Below are positions 36,006 to 45,110 of a stretch of DNA of 64,000 nt, piece by piece. Positions within the stretch are counted from its first letter, which is position 1; every line of letters starts with the position of its first letter. The stretch lies in contig JAFIDK010000005.1 in the NCBI GenBank assembly GCA_017051695.1, positions 124,001-188,000 on the forward strand, read 5' to 3'. A model generated the notes under the pieces. The model was not told the origin of the DNA and did no database searches. It saw nothing but the letters and a program-made list of their open reading frames with translations. Both the position numbers and the translations under genes were made by a program. Origin of the DNA: Algoriphagus aestuarii. Lineage in GTDB: Bacteria; Bacteroidota; Bacteroidia; Cytophagales; Cyclobacteriaceae.

Positions 36006-37275
36006 AAAACCTCCTTTTGTTTGGCTGCAAAACTACGTAACCAACCAATTGGTCATATCTTGATCCCAAAGCTCTTAAATAAACCAAAACCTCGTATTGG
36101 TTTTCGGTTTCAAAATGAGAACCTTCAAATTCACTCGTTTCAAATAAAGAGTCATTTTGATTGCCGATCATAAAATCGTACCAACCTTGTTTAAGCAACA
36201 TGGAAGTTCTATACATTTTATTCTGCTCGTCCCATTCGAATCGAGCTTCCGGTTTTTTCCCCCAATTAGTCAGTGAACCGAGCAAATAGTATGGCTCCGA
36301 ACTCTGTTCTATCCCCAAATTAAAAGTCATAAATACATATTGACTCTCGAGCTCTGGATCTCCACCTGGACGGTCATTATTATCCACAATATATTGCCCG
36401 TTCAAATCCAGGTATTGAGAATACACTTCATTTGTACGAGCTTGATTTAAAGAAGACTCACCAAAAACCGCATCTTCCTCCACACGCATAGAAGCGATAT
36501 TTTGCCCTCGTGCCCTCATAAATCTCAAATCAATAAACCTAAATTCATTGCTTGCATCAAATGCATTGCCTCCATCAAAATCTTGGTATCGAAGAACCTT
36601 TGAACTTTGATTCATGAATGTAGGTTTGGTCAAATATTTGGCATTGTCCCATCGTTGGTTTTGCCTCACTACCACTTTTATCTGGGTTTCGGGGTTGACT
36701 ACCTCTACTTTAGAATAATTTACTACTGTATTAATCTGTTGCCATTTTTTACGATCTGCTGTCTGAGTTGGCGGAACCACCGCTGCTCCAACAGTCAACA
36801 AATCTTCATAAACCATAAATCTTTTGGTTAGTATGACATCATTGGCATCTCTTCTACGGTAAACCTTTAAAATATAATTCCCGGACTTGGTGACTTTAGG
36901 CAGGATGAATCTATAATGGATGTAAGGAATTCTGGTATTGATCGAATAATCATAATCCTGAATATTAAATTCATTAAAAGGCACTAAAAAATCATTGTTC
37001 TTCAAGGCCGATTGCTTCCAGTCTGCATCACAATGGATCAACGTTGCAGAATACATTTCCGGATCGTAGGCCAAATCATCAAAAAGAAGAACCAAATCCT
37101 TATCTCCCAAAATAGATACGACCGGTGCATCTAATTGACTTCCTGTTGTCACTCCCATTGGAAACAATCGTACCGATTGGATATGATCTTTATAAACTTT
37201 ATCCTCAATTTGAGCTGACAACCTGAAAGTCTGGAGGAATATAATCGCAAGAAATAAAATCCTGATACATCTCAT
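36004..37275 (-). CDS. Type IX secretion system plug protein (DUF5103)
   Basis: This 423-residue exported protein starts at the ATG at 37275 (MRCIRILFLAIIFLQTFRLSAQ is the signal region; a TTG at 37293 is an alternative). It matches the Bacteroidota plug family: VRLFPMGVTTGSQLDAPV, LLFDDLAYDPEMYSATLIHCDADWKQS, IPYIHYRFILPKVTKSGNYILKVYR, and a C-terminal domain with YYLLGSLTNWGKKPEARFEW and GWYDFMI. In Flavobacterium the plug protein closes the periplasmic side of the SprA translocon of type IX secretion. No other T9SS core gene is in the window, although PorV-like proteins occur at 12 kb. Confidence 0.87.
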   Translation of the reverse strand: MRCIRILFLAIIFLQTFRLSAQIEDKVYKDHIQSVRLFPMGVTTGSQLDAPVVSILGDKDLVLLFDDLAYDPEMYSATLIHCDADWKQSALKNNDFLVPFNEFNIQDYDYSINTRIPYIHYRFILPKVTKSGNYILKVYRRRDANDVILTKRFMVYEDLLTVGAAVVPPTQTADRKKWQQINTVVNYSKVEVVNPETQIKVVVRQNQRWDNAKYLTKPTFMNQSSKVLRYQDFDGGNAFDASNEFRFIDLRFMRARGQNIASMRVEEDAVFGESSLNQARTNEVYSQYLDLNGQYIVDNNDRPGGDPELESQYVFMTFNLGIEQSSEPYYLLGSLTNWGKKPEARFEWDEQNKMYRTSMLLKQGWYDFMIGNQNDSLFETSEFEGSHFETENQYEVLVYLRALGSRYDQLVGYVVLQPNKRRF

Positions 37276-37315
37276 ATTGCCCAAAATAGTCAAATCCTTT
37301 TTAATTGGAATATTT

Positions 37316-39238
37316 TCAGGATAGCTGCTCCTGTAAAACAGCTATCTCATCTACTAAATTCTCCCATGTGGAATTCAAATCATCAATCTTACGATGAAGT
37401 TCCTGATGTTCATCTTGAACCTTTTTTAGTTTTGTTTCATCAGAATACAGTTCCGGATCAGCCATTTTCTGTTCTACAGCTTCTTTTTGAGATTCCAGGT
37501 TTTCTATTTGTGACTCCAGTTTAGATAGACTTTCTTCTAATTTTTTCAGGTCTTTTTTAGCTTTGTTTATTTCAACTTGATCCTTAGAAGGCGCTGTTTT
37601 TTCCTTGGTAGAAGGTTTGCTGACAGGTTCCACTTTTTCTTCTACCTGCTGCGACTTCCAAACTTCGTATTCTTCATAAGTCCCAGGGTACTCTTTAATC
37701 TCATGGTTCTCGATGTACCAGATTTTATTGGCGACCCCTTTGATAAAATGCCTGTCATGGGAAACGGTCACAAAAGTACCTTCGTACTGCTGAAGTGCCT
37801 GTATCAGAATGTTTACAGATTGAAAATCCAAATGGTTGGTTGGTTCATCCAACAACAGGAAATTTGCCTCTGAAATCAATGTTTTTGCCAATGCAACGCG
37901 TGATTTCTCTCCACCAGAAAGCACTTTGATTTTCTTGAAAACATCGTCGTTGGTAAATAGAAAACATCCCAATACATTTCTCAATTCAGTTTCGGTTTTG
38001 GCACTTCCGGCCTGAGCCATTTCCTGAAGAATCTCATTTTCCAATGTCAATGCCTCTAACTGGTGCTGAGCAAAGAAAGACTTGATCACATTGTATCCTT
38101 CTTCTCTTTTTCCGTCAACTTTCTCAGACCCATCAATAATTCTAAGCAAAGTAGATTTTCCTTTTCCGTTGGCTCCGATTAGGGCAATTTTATCTCCTCT
38201 TTCTATCCTTGCAGAAGTATTGTTAAGTATGATATTTTCACCATAAGCCTTTGAAACATGGTCAATCACAACCACATCTCTACCGGATTGCTTCGAAAAC
38301 TTGAATTTAAAATTAACTGAAACCTGATCGTCAACTACTTCATGTACTTTTTCCATTCTGTCCAGTGCCTTGATTCTGGACTGAACCTGGTTTGATTTTG
38401 TGGCTTTGGCACGGAAACGCTCAATGAATTTCTCCGTCTGCTTGATCATTTGTTGCTGGTTCTCATAAGCGTTTTGCTGAATCTCCATCCTTTCTTTTTT
38501 CTCTTCTTTGTAGAATGAATAATTTCCTGAATAGAGCGTCAAGGTTTGATTGGCCACCTCTACTGTACTGCTGATACAGTTATCCAAAAAGGTCTGATCA
38601 TGAGAAACCACCACCACTGCACCTTCATAAGTTTTAAGGTAGTTTTCCACCCATTGAATGGAAGGCAAATCCAAATGGTTTGTTGGTTCATCCAGCATGA
38701 GCAAAGAGGGTTTTTCCAAAAGTAATTTGGCAAGCATCACCCGCATTCTCCAACCACCCGAGAAGGTACGAAGTGGCTTTTCTAGATCTGCGGTTTTAAA
38801 TCCTATACCCTCTAAAACCTCTTCGGCTTTGGCTTTGATGGTATAACCTTCGTTGGCTTCAAACATATCCTGTAGTTTTGCCAGACGATTCATGATTTCC
38901 TCCGAATAGTCGGTTTCCATTTGCTTTAGAACCTCATCAATTTCAGATTGCAAATCCAGAGTTTCTTTGAATGCCGCCAAAGCAACATTTAAGATACTTT
39001 CATCAGATTGGTAGGAAAGAAGGTCCTGATTTAAAAATCCAATGGAACAATCTTTCGCTTTTTGGACTTCTCCTGATGAGGGTTGGTAATCTCCTGAAAT
39101 AATTTTCAATAAGGTAGATTTGCCAGTACCATTCTGACCAACAAGACCTATTTTGTCTTTTGGCTTGATATGTAGGTTGGCATTTTCGTATAGCGGGCGA
39201 CCGCCTATGTAGTAAGAGAGATTGCTAATCGATAACAT
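37316..39238 (-). CDS. ABC-F family ATPase
   Basis: This 640-residue soluble protein has two ABC domains: Walker A GQNGTGKST and GANGKGKST, signatures FSGGWRMRVMLAKLLL and LSGGEKSRVALAKTL, and Walker B LLMLDEPTNHLD and FLLLDEPTNHLD. The charged linker between them (residues ~240-310) and the C-terminal coiled coil (KKDLKKLEESLSKLESQIENLE) are typical of the Uup/YdiF branch of translation-associated ABC-F proteins. It has no membrane domain, so it acts on ribosomes or nucleic acid and is not a transporter. I cannot decide the subtype. It diverges from the sugar dehydrogenase-like gene. Confidence 0.94.
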   Translation of the reverse strand: MLSISNLSYYIGGRPLYENANLHIKPKDKIGLVGQNGTGKSTLLKIISGDYQPSSGEVQKAKDCSIGFLNQDLLSYQSDESILNVALAAFKETLDLQSEIDEVLKQMETDYSEEIMNRLAKLQDMFEANEGYTIKAKAEEVLEGIGFKTADLEKPLRTFSGGWRMRVMLAKLLLEKPSLLMLDEPTNHLDLPSIQWVENYLKTYEGAVVVVSHDQTFLDNCISSTVEVANQTLTLYSGNYSFYKEEKKERMEIQQNAYENQQQMIKQTEKFIERFRAKATKSNQVQSRIKALDRMEKVHEVVDDQVSVNFKFKFSKQSGRDVVVIDHVSKAYGENIILNNTSARIERGDKIALIGANGKGKSTLLRIIDGSEKVDGKREEGYNVIKSFFAQHQLEALTLENEILQEMAQAGSAKTETELRNVLGCFLFTNDDVFKKIKVLSGGEKSRVALAKTLISEANFLLLDEPTNHLDFQSVNILIQALQQYEGTFVTVSHDRHFIKGVANKIWYIENHEIKEYPGTYEEYEVWKSQQVEEKVEPVSKPSTKEKTAPSKDQVEINKAKKDLKKLEESLSKLESQIENLESQKEAVEQKMADPELYSDETKLKKVQDEHQELHRKIDDLNSTWENLVDEIAVLQEQLS

Positions 39239-39331
39239 GCCCCAAAAATAAAGATTAACCCGTTCATAAACCTTTGAAAAAAGAACAATCTCAAATTGAT
39301 TAGTTTACTTATCATAAGAAAAGAAAAAATT

Positions 39332-40537
39332 ATGAAAACCATTTCAACACTATCCTTATCCATGCTCTTGGCAGCAGCCTCAATTACAGCTAGTTGCCAG
39401 CAAAAGCAAGAAGTTAAGATCCAACCAATAAAAACGGTTGACTCAGCAAACAAAATTGATATTTCTCAATCCAAAGGGGAAGTTCAGCTGGAGAAACTAA
39501 CCTTGCCTGCGAATTTTAAAATCGATGTGTGGGCTGCCGATATTCCAAATGCCAGATCTATGGCAATTTCTGAAGAGGGAATTGTTTTCGTAGGCAACAG
39601 GCAAGAAAATAAAGTTTATGCCATAGTGGACGAAGATGCCGATGGAAAAGCTGATTCAAAATTTATTTTAGCTGAGGATCTCCAAATGCCAAATGGTGTC
39701 GCTTATAAAGACGGGGATTTATTTGTCGCTGAAGTGAGCAGAATCCTTCGGTTTAAAGACATCAAAAACAATCTTGGAAACCCAACTTATGAGGTCATTT
39801 ACGATGAATTCCCGACCGAAACACATCATGGATGGAAATTTATATCATTTGGGCCGGATGGAATGCTTTATGTTCCAGTCGGAGCTCCCTGCAATATTTG
39901 CGACCCTGAGGAAGAAATTTTTGCGAGTATCACCAGAATGGATGTCAATGCTGCAGATCCTAAACCAGAAGTATATGCTCATGGAGTAAGAAACACAGTG
40001 GGTTTTGACTGGAATCCAAAGACTGGCAATTTATGGTTTACTGACAATGGTCGGGATATGATGGGCGATGATATTCCAAACTGTGAGCTAAATCAAGTTA
40101 CAGAGGCCGGACAGCATTTTGGATATCCTTATTGGCATGCAGGAGACGTAAAAGATCCTGAGTTTGGAGATAAAGGTGGCGCACAATCTGATTACATAGC
40201 TCCTGCGGCTCTGATGGGACCACATAATGCACCTTTGGGAATGAGATTTTACAAAGACGGCATGTTTCCTGACTCATATAACAATTCTATATTTGTTGCC
40301 AAGCATGGTTCTTGGAACAGAAGCAAAAAAGCCGGGTATGTCGTGGCTGTAGAAAAAGTAGATGCCAATTCCAAGGTGACAGGCGAAGAAATTTTCATCG
40401 AAGGTTGGCTAGATGATGCCTCTCAAGACGTCTGGGGAAGACCTGTGGATGTTCAGGAATTGCCGGATGGCAGTATGCTGATCTCAGATGATATGGCTGG
40501 AGTGATTTACAGAGTCACTTATTCCGAATCTAACTAA
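39332..40537 (+). CDS. PQQ-dependent sugar dehydrogenase-like lipoprotein (sorbosone dehydrogenase family)
   Basis: From the ATG at 39332 the 401-residue protein has a lipoprotein signal (MLLAAASITASC, Cys22). It then has a six-bladed beta-propeller of the soluble glucose/sorbosone dehydrogenase type: FVGNRQENKVYAIVDEDADGKAD, MPNGVAYKDGDLFVAEVSRILRF, HHGWKFISFGPDGMLYVPVG, YAHGVRNTVGFDWNPKTGNLWFTDNGRD and WGRPVDVQELPDGSMLISDD. Members use PQQ to oxidise sugars or alcohols in the periplasm; the substrate is unknown and PQQ use is inferred from the family. An in-frame TTG at 39296 lies before the signal and is unlikely to be used. A bidirectional terminator follows. Confidence 0.88.
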   Translation: MKTISTLSLSMLLAAASITASCQQKQEVKIQPIKTVDSANKIDISQSKGEVQLEKLTLPANFKIDVWAADIPNARSMAISEEGIVFVGNRQENKVYAIVDEDADGKADSKFILAEDLQMPNGVAYKDGDLFVAEVSRILRFKDIKNNLGNPTYEVIYDEFPTETHHGWKFISFGPDGMLYVPVGAPCNICDPEEEIFASITRMDVNAADPKPEVYAHGVRNTVGFDWNPKTGNLWFTDNGRDMMGDDIPNCELNQVTEAGQHFGYPYWHAGDVKDPEFGDKGGAQSDYIAPAALMGPHNAPLGMRFYKDGMFPDSYNNSIFVAKHGSWNRSKKAGYVVAVEKVDANSKVTGEEIFIEGWLDDASQDVWGRPVDVQELPDGSMLISDDMAGVIYRVTYSESN

Positions 40538-40538
40538 C

Positions 40539-40575
40539 AAAAAATGGGAAGCTTGATCGCTTCCCATTTTTATTT
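40539..40575. terminator. Bidirectional terminator between convergent genes
   Basis: The hairpin AATGGGAAGC / GCTTCCCATT around a six-base loop is flanked by A residues on the left and T residues on the right, so it can end transcripts from both sides. It overlaps the stop codon of the AarF-family gene. Confidence 0.8.
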
Positions 40576-41889
40576 TAACCAATCCGGTTTTGTGGTATCT
40601 ACTTCTGCCTGTAGTTGGTTTAAAAGGTTATACAAACCAAAATAAGTTCTGTTGATATATAACCCATGCCTGGAACCTCTCGCCTGTCGTGATTTTTTAA
40701 ACATTTTATCATTGGATATCCTATCTCCCAATTGGAAGATCTGCTCGAAAAACCCATCGTCAGCAAAATCAAATTTATCGACATGAAAAGGCTTTCCTAG
40801 CAAGGAAATCATTTCTCTAAACACCCCTTTAAAATAAGCTTGTTCATCTACCGTATCTTTATCTGATATAAATTCCAGATCGTAAAATATCTGATCCAAT
40901 TCCTCCTGTTTGATCAGTAAATCCTTTTTGATCAAGGCAAAATAACCTTGATAAAAGTCCTCCGGAATCACTTTTACACATCCAAAATCAATAATGCCAA
41001 GCTGATCGCTTTCCTGAACTATGAAATTACCTGGATGTGGATCTGCATGTACTTGCTTCAGGTTATGAACCTGATGATGGTAAAAATCCCAAAGTGCCTG
41101 CCCTATTTGGTTTCTTGATTGTTGTGATGGATTTGTTTCCAACCATTCTTTTATATGCTGGCCATTGATCCAGTCCATTGTGATAATTCTCTCTGCACTG
41201 AATTCATCGTAATATTCCGGGAATTTCAGATTAGGGATATGTGCACAAGCAGTTGAAATCTCACGGGATCTTTTGACTTCTAAAACATAGTCAGTTTCTT
41301 CCAACAATTTCTCTTCTACTTCCTCCATATAATGATCCAATTCCCGCTCGTTCATATTCAACAGTCGCAAGGCGAAAGGCCTAACCAACTTCAAATCAGA
41401 ACTGACAGAATCGGCTATTCCGGGATATTGGATCTTAACAGCCAATGTCTTTCCTTCTCTGGTAGCTTTGTGAACCTGACCTATAGAAGCAGCATTGACA
41501 GCAGATCGGGTAAAAGTTTCATAAATCTGGTCTGGGGATTTCCCGAAATATTTTTGAAACGTTTTAACTACCAAAGGATAAGATAAAGGCGGCGCAGAAT
41601 ATTGGGCCATCGTAAATTTATCCTGGTAAGCCCGTGGAAGCAAATTCTTATCCATGGACATCATTTGAGCCACCTTCAAAGCAGAACCTTTGAGTTGGCT
41701 AAGTGATTTATAGATATCCGATGCATTATTCTGATGAAGCTCCTCTTTATCCAATCCGGGCTGTACGACCTTTTTGGCATAATGCTTCACATAGTTTCCC
41801 CCAACTTTAGCTCCTGTGGAAATAAATTTAGCAGCCCTTTGTACTTTGGAAACCGGGATAGACTCCTGTTCATTAAGATTAGCAGCCAT
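40570..41889 (-). CDS. ABC1/AarF (UbiB-like) family atypical kinase
   Basis: This 439-residue protein has the ADCK/UbiB features: the family-specific KxGQ-like helix (LKGSALKVAQMMSMD) and APPLSYPLV. ASIGQVHKATREGKTLAVKIQYPG holds the ATP-contact Lys, and HADPHPGNFIVQESDQLGIIDFGCVKVI holds the catalytic Asp residues. UbiB-type kinases or ATPases support isoprenoid quinone synthesis or membrane lipid homeostasis; which role applies here cannot be told. No terminal membrane helix is apparent. It starts three bases after the TetR-like gene, so the two form an operon. Confidence 0.92.
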   Translation of the reverse strand: MAANLNEQESIPVSKVQRAAKFISTGAKVGGNYVKHYAKKVVQPGLDKEELHQNNASDIYKSLSQLKGSALKVAQMMSMDKNLLPRAYQDKFTMAQYSAPPLSYPLVVKTFQKYFGKSPDQIYETFTRSAVNAASIGQVHKATREGKTLAVKIQYPGIADSVSSDLKLVRPFALRLLNMNERELDHYMEEVEEKLLEETDYVLEVKRSREISTACAHIPNLKFPEYYDEFSAERIITMDWINGQHIKEWLETNPSQQSRNQIGQALWDFYHHQVHNLKQVHADPHPGNFIVQESDQLGIIDFGCVKVIPEDFYQGYFALIKKDLLIKQEELDQIFYDLEFISDKDTVDEQAYFKGVFREMISLLGKPFHVDKFDFADDGFFEQIFQLGDRISNDKMFKKSRQARGSRHGLYINRTYFGLYNLLNQLQAEVDTTKPDWLK

Positions 41890-41892
41890 TAT

Positions 41893-42558
41893 TTATTTGG
41901 ATTGGTACATAAACTTTGCAAAATCAAGAAAAGAATCAAGGGCGCTTTTCCCCATGAGATCAAAAGCCAAATTGACAGATTTCTCTATCGCGGCATCTGT
42001 CTTTTCGAACCTCGGAGATCGATCGTCAAGCCAATATTGGAAGACAAACCAAAGTTGGAACCACATCGCTTCATCGTACTTGTCAGTAATAAATGGCCTG
42101 TTGGCAATTTCTTCAGTTTCCTTCCCTTCCAAAATAATCTCTGAGGCAAATTCTTTGAATTTTTCCTTAAACTCCGTTGCTTCTTTCGGCAGTGGAGTCA
42201 GTTTTTTAGTGCTTCCGGAATATAAACTCAGTAGATAAGAGCGGTTTTTCTTTAACTCTTCAATCCATGTAAACAGGAAACCCAGAAATTTTTCCCTTGC
42301 ACTGTATTCTTTAAAAACCTCCTGAGATTCGATTTGAAGAATAGTTTGGTCAAAAATTTCTAACCAAATAGCCGATTTGATCGCTTCAAAGGAAGTAAAC
42401 CAGGTGTAAAACTCCTCTTCCTTCATTTTAAGTTCTTTTGCAAACTTAAAAACGGATGGTGGCGTGACCCCATGCTCTAAAACATAAGATTGAAATGCTT
42501 CAAGTATTACTTTTTTTAAATCCTTTTTGGTATTCTTTTTCTCAGTCGTAGTAGTCAT
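41893..42558 (-). CDS. TetR-family transcriptional regulator
   Basis: The 221-residue protein has an N-terminal TetR helix-turn-helix at ~12-60 (ILEAFQSYVLEHG, SVFKFAKELKMKEEEFYTWFTSFEAIKSAIW), which is more diverged than typical TetR domains. The helical ligand domain includes a long alpha-helix with DKYDEAMWFQLWFVFQYWLDD. It lies three bases upstream of the AarF-family kinase gene in the same direction, so it probably controls that operon and may respond to a lipid or quinone-related ligand; this is inferred from position only. Confidence 0.82.
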   Translation of the reverse strand: MTTTTEKKNTKKDLKKVILEAFQSYVLEHGVTPPSVFKFAKELKMKEEEFYTWFTSFEAIKSAIWLEIFDQTILQIESQEVFKEYSAREKFLGFLFTWIEELKKNRSYLLSLYSGSTKKLTPLPKEATEFKEKFKEFASEIILEGKETEEIANRPFITDKYDEAMWFQLWFVFQYWLDDRSPRFEKTDAAIEKSVNLAFDLMGKSALDSFLDFAKFMYQSK

Positions 42559-42621
42559 AGTTCTTTGCTAAATATCTACTTGATAACAGCTAAAAGGGCA
42601 AACAGGTTTTTATTTAGTCAT

Positions 42622-42648
42622 AAAAAAACCGGAGAATTTACTCCGGTT
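42622..42648 (-). terminator. Rho-independent terminator of hslV
   Basis: A perfect 8-bp stem (AACCGGAG / CTCCGGTT, 42627-42648) with a six-base loop is followed on the minus strand by a T run, 24 bases after the hslV stop. Confidence 0.88.
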
Positions 42649-42671
42649 ATATTTCTGCTCCCCGTCTTTTC

Positions 42672-43211
42672 CTAGTTTACTCTCTCAATGACAAGATTGT
42701 GATTGGTATAAATACAAATATCCGCTGCGATATTCAGGCTTTCTCTGACCATTTCTTCAGCTGACATTTGTGGAGCAAATTGCTTCATGGCTCTGGCGGC
42801 AGATTGCGCATACATGCTTCCAGAACCGATTGTTGCAATTTCCATGTCCGGTTCAATCACGTCACCGGTTCCTGAAATAATCAGAATATCCTCTTTGTCT
42901 GCCACAATCATCATCGCTTCTAGCTTACTGAGCATGCGATCAGTTCGCCATTCTTTTGCCAGCTCTACGGCTGCTCTTTTCATGTTATTTCCAAAAGCCC
43001 CGAGCTTTTCTTCAAACTTTTCCAATAAAGTAAAGGCATCTGCGGTAGATCCTGCAAAGCCAGTTACAATTTTACCTCCCTGTAATACTCTTAGTTTTTT
43101 CACCGAGCTTTTTGCAACAGTATTTCCCAATGTGGCTTGGCCATCTGCACCGATCACTACTTCCCCATTATGTCTGATTGCTACTACTGTAGTGGATTTA
43201 ATTTTAGTCAT
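42672..43211 (-). CDS. hslV: ATP-dependent protease subunit HslV
   Basis: HslV is the peptidase of the HslUV two-component proteasome-like protease. The 179-residue protein begins MTKIKS before [19 protein letters not shown]. By analogy with known HslV, removal of the first six residues would expose the catalytic Thr7. [17 protein letters not shown] and [15 protein letters not shown] are family segments. HslU, its ATPase partner, is not encoded in the window. The gene is transcribed alone, with a terminator after it. Confidence 0.96.
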   Translation of the reverse strand: MTKIKSTTVVAIRHNGEVVIGADGQATLGNTVAKSSVKKLRVLQGGKIVTGFAGSTADAFTLLEKFEEKLGAFGNNMKRAAVELAKEWRTDRMLSKLEAMMIVADKEDILIISGTGDVIEPDMEIATIGSGSMYAQSAARAMKQFAPQMSAEEMVRESLNIAADICIYTNHNLVIERVN

Positions 43212-43309
43212 GATCTATATAAATGAATTCCAAAGGTTACAAAATCAAAAATTGATGATATTTAAAGCATTTTATTTCCATTCCTTTCTCCAATAACCAT
43301 ACAAAATGC

Positions 43310-43335
43310 AAAAAGTCCTGAAAACAGGACTTTTT
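43310..43335 (-). terminator. Rho-independent terminator of the E2 gene
   Basis: The hairpin AAAAAGTCCTG / CAGGACTTTTT (11 bp, four-base loop) lies about 20 bases after the stop of the acyltransferase gene. Its flanking A and T tracts would allow function in both directions. Confidence 0.82.
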
Positions 43336-43355
43336 GGCAGTAAGGTTTATTTCTA

Positions 43356-44990
43356 TTATACCAGAATTCTCACAGGATCTTCTAGCAAGCTCTTTAAAGT
43401 AATCAAGAACGCTGAACCTACCGAACCGTCGACAACTCTATGATCACAGGACAATGTCACTTTCATGATATTCCCGATCTTCATTTCTCCGTCTTTCACA
43501 ATAACTGTTTCTTTGATTCCCCCTACCGCTAAAATACAAGCATCTGGTGGGTTGATAATCGCAGTGAATTCGTCAATGCCGAACATTCCCAAATTGGATA
43601 TGGTGAAGGTGTTTCCTTCCCAATCCTTAGGCTGTAATTCTTTGTTTTTTGCTTTTCCACCAAGTGTTTTTGCTTGTGTAGAAATCTGAGAAAGTGACAG
43701 ATTATCCGCAAATCGAATCACAGGCACTAGCAATCCTTCTTCCACAGCTACAGCCATCCCGATATGGATGTGCTCATTGTATCTGATTTTATCGCCTAAC
43801 CAGCTTGAATTCACTTTAGGATGCTGACGCAAAGCAGCAGCAGCAGCTTTGATCACCATGTCATTAAAGGAAATTTTCACCGGAGATACTTCATTCATGC
43901 TCTTTCTAGCTTCTATCGCTTTGTCCATGTTGATTTCCATGGTCAAGTAGAAGTGTGGAGCACCAAATTTACTTTCAGCAAGTCTCTTGGCGATCACTTT
44001 TCGCATTTGCGAAACTTTCTCTTCTTTGAAGCTTTCCTGGCCAACTGCAGGAGCTCCTGCAACAGCAGCAGCCTGAGGTGCCGCAGCAGCTGGAACAAAG
44101 TTTTCTACATCCTTCTTGATGATTCTACCTCCATCACCTGATCCACTCACCTGACGGATATCCACTCCTTTTTCTTCCGCTATTTTCTTGGCTAAAGGAG
44201 AAGCTTTAATTCTATCTCCCTCAGCAGTGCTTGCTGGTGTTGAAGTTTTTGCAGGCGTAGTTGATGGTGCGGAAGGTTTTTCGTCAGACTTCTTTTCAGC
44301 AACTGGCTCTGATTTAGATTCAGCAGCAGGTTCGGAAGAATTTGACTTTTGAGCTTTTAATAAAGTTTCAAAATCCGCTCCTTTTTCACCGATTACAGCA
44401 ATCACTCCATCCACCGGAACGCTGTCTCCTGCTTCTACTCCTATATAAAGTAAGGTACCATCATCGTAACTTTCCAGTTCCATGGTAGCTTTATCAGTCT
44501 CAACCTCAGCGATGATCTCGCCGGATTTGATCTCGTCTCCTACCTTTTTCAGCCAAGAAGCAATCGTGCCCTCCTGCATGGTATCAGACATTTTAGGCAT
44601 CGTGATGACAGTGGCATTGATGTTAGAAACATCAATTTTTTCTGCAGGAGCTTCTGATTTGGCAGGTTCTGGAGATTTCTCTTCAGCTTTAGGAGCTTCA
44701 TCTTTTTTCTCAGATTTTTCGGAACCGTTCAGTAAGTGTTCGTAATCTTCGCCTTTTTCTCCGATCACTGCGATGACTCCATTCACCGGAACGGAATCTT
44801 TCTCCTGTACTCCAATATATAAAAGCACACCTTCGTCGTATGATTCCAGCTCCATTGTTGCTTTGTCAGTTTCAACTTCCGCCAGGATATCACCCGGTTT
44901 TACAGTATCCCCTACTTTCTTCAACCATGCAGCGATCACACCTTCTTCCATGGTGTCGCTCATTTTAGGCATTCTAATAATTTCGGCCAT
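43356..44990 (-). CDS. pdhC: Pyruvate dehydrogenase E2, dihydrolipoamide acetyltransferase
   Basis: This 544-residue E2 subunit transfers acetyl groups from lipoamide to CoA. It has two lipoyl domains with lipoyl-Lys in ETDKATMELES (Lys43 and Lys167). Ala/Pro/Lys/Glu-rich linkers join them to a peripheral-subunit-binding domain (ASPLAKKIAEEKGVDIRQVSGSG) and a C-terminal catalytic domain. That domain has the CDHRVVDGS motif near residue 515, containing the active-site His. E1 and E3 genes are not adjacent, so the complex is encoded at separate loci. The lipoyl sequence and two-domain layout favour pyruvate over 2-oxoglutarate dehydrogenase. A good promoter match precedes it and a terminator follows. 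Confidence 0.94.
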   Translation of the reverse strand: MAEIIRMPKMSDTMEEGVIAAWLKKVGDTVKPGDILAEVETDKATMELESYDEGVLLYIGVQEKDSVPVNGVIAVIGEKGEDYEHLLNGSEKSEKKDEAPKAEEKSPEPAKSEAPAEKIDVSNINATVITMPKMSDTMQEGTIASWLKKVGDEIKSGEIIAEVETDKATMELESYDDGTLLYIGVEAGDSVPVDGVIAVIGEKGADFETLLKAQKSNSSEPAAESKSEPVAEKKSDEKPSAPSTTPAKTSTPASTAEGDRIKASPLAKKIAEEKGVDIRQVSGSGDGGRIIKKDVENFVPAAAAPQAAAVAGAPAVGQESFKEEKVSQMRKVIAKRLAESKFGAPHFYLTMEINMDKAIEARKSMNEVSPVKISFNDMVIKAAAAALRQHPKVNSSWLGDKIRYNEHIHIGMAVAVEEGLLVPVIRFADNLSLSQISTQAKTLGGKAKNKELQPKDWEGNTFTISNLGMFGIDEFTAIINPPDACILAVGGIKETVIVKDGEMKIGNIMKVTLSCDHRVVDGSVGSAFLITLKSLLEDPVRILV

Positions 44991-45023
44991 GAGTTATTGT
45001 GCTCTATTCGTTTTTAAAGTGTC

Positions 45024-45055
45024 CAAAAATAGTTTTTATAATGTCTTTATTCAAA
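45024..45055 (-). promoter_or_regulatory. Promoter of the E2 gene
   Basis: On the minus strand TTTG (45052-45055), exactly 20 bases, then TATTTTTG (45024-45031): a full consensus match. The ATG at 44990 lies 33 bases past the -7 box. Confidence 0.62.
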
Positions 45056-45110
45056 TTTAAAACTAGTATTTTCCCCCTGCATTTCAGCCTTTATTCACCA
45101 AATTCCTGAT

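Noticed and set aside
39205-39453. A small minus-strand gene between the ABC-F and sugar dehydrogenase-like genes
   Set aside because: It overlaps the starts of both convincing genes, and its frame covers the signal peptide of the dehydrogenase-like protein on the other strand.
43310-43335. A regulatory hairpin between hslV and the E2 gene
   Set aside because: Position and flanking T/A tracts fit an ordinary terminator of the E2 gene.
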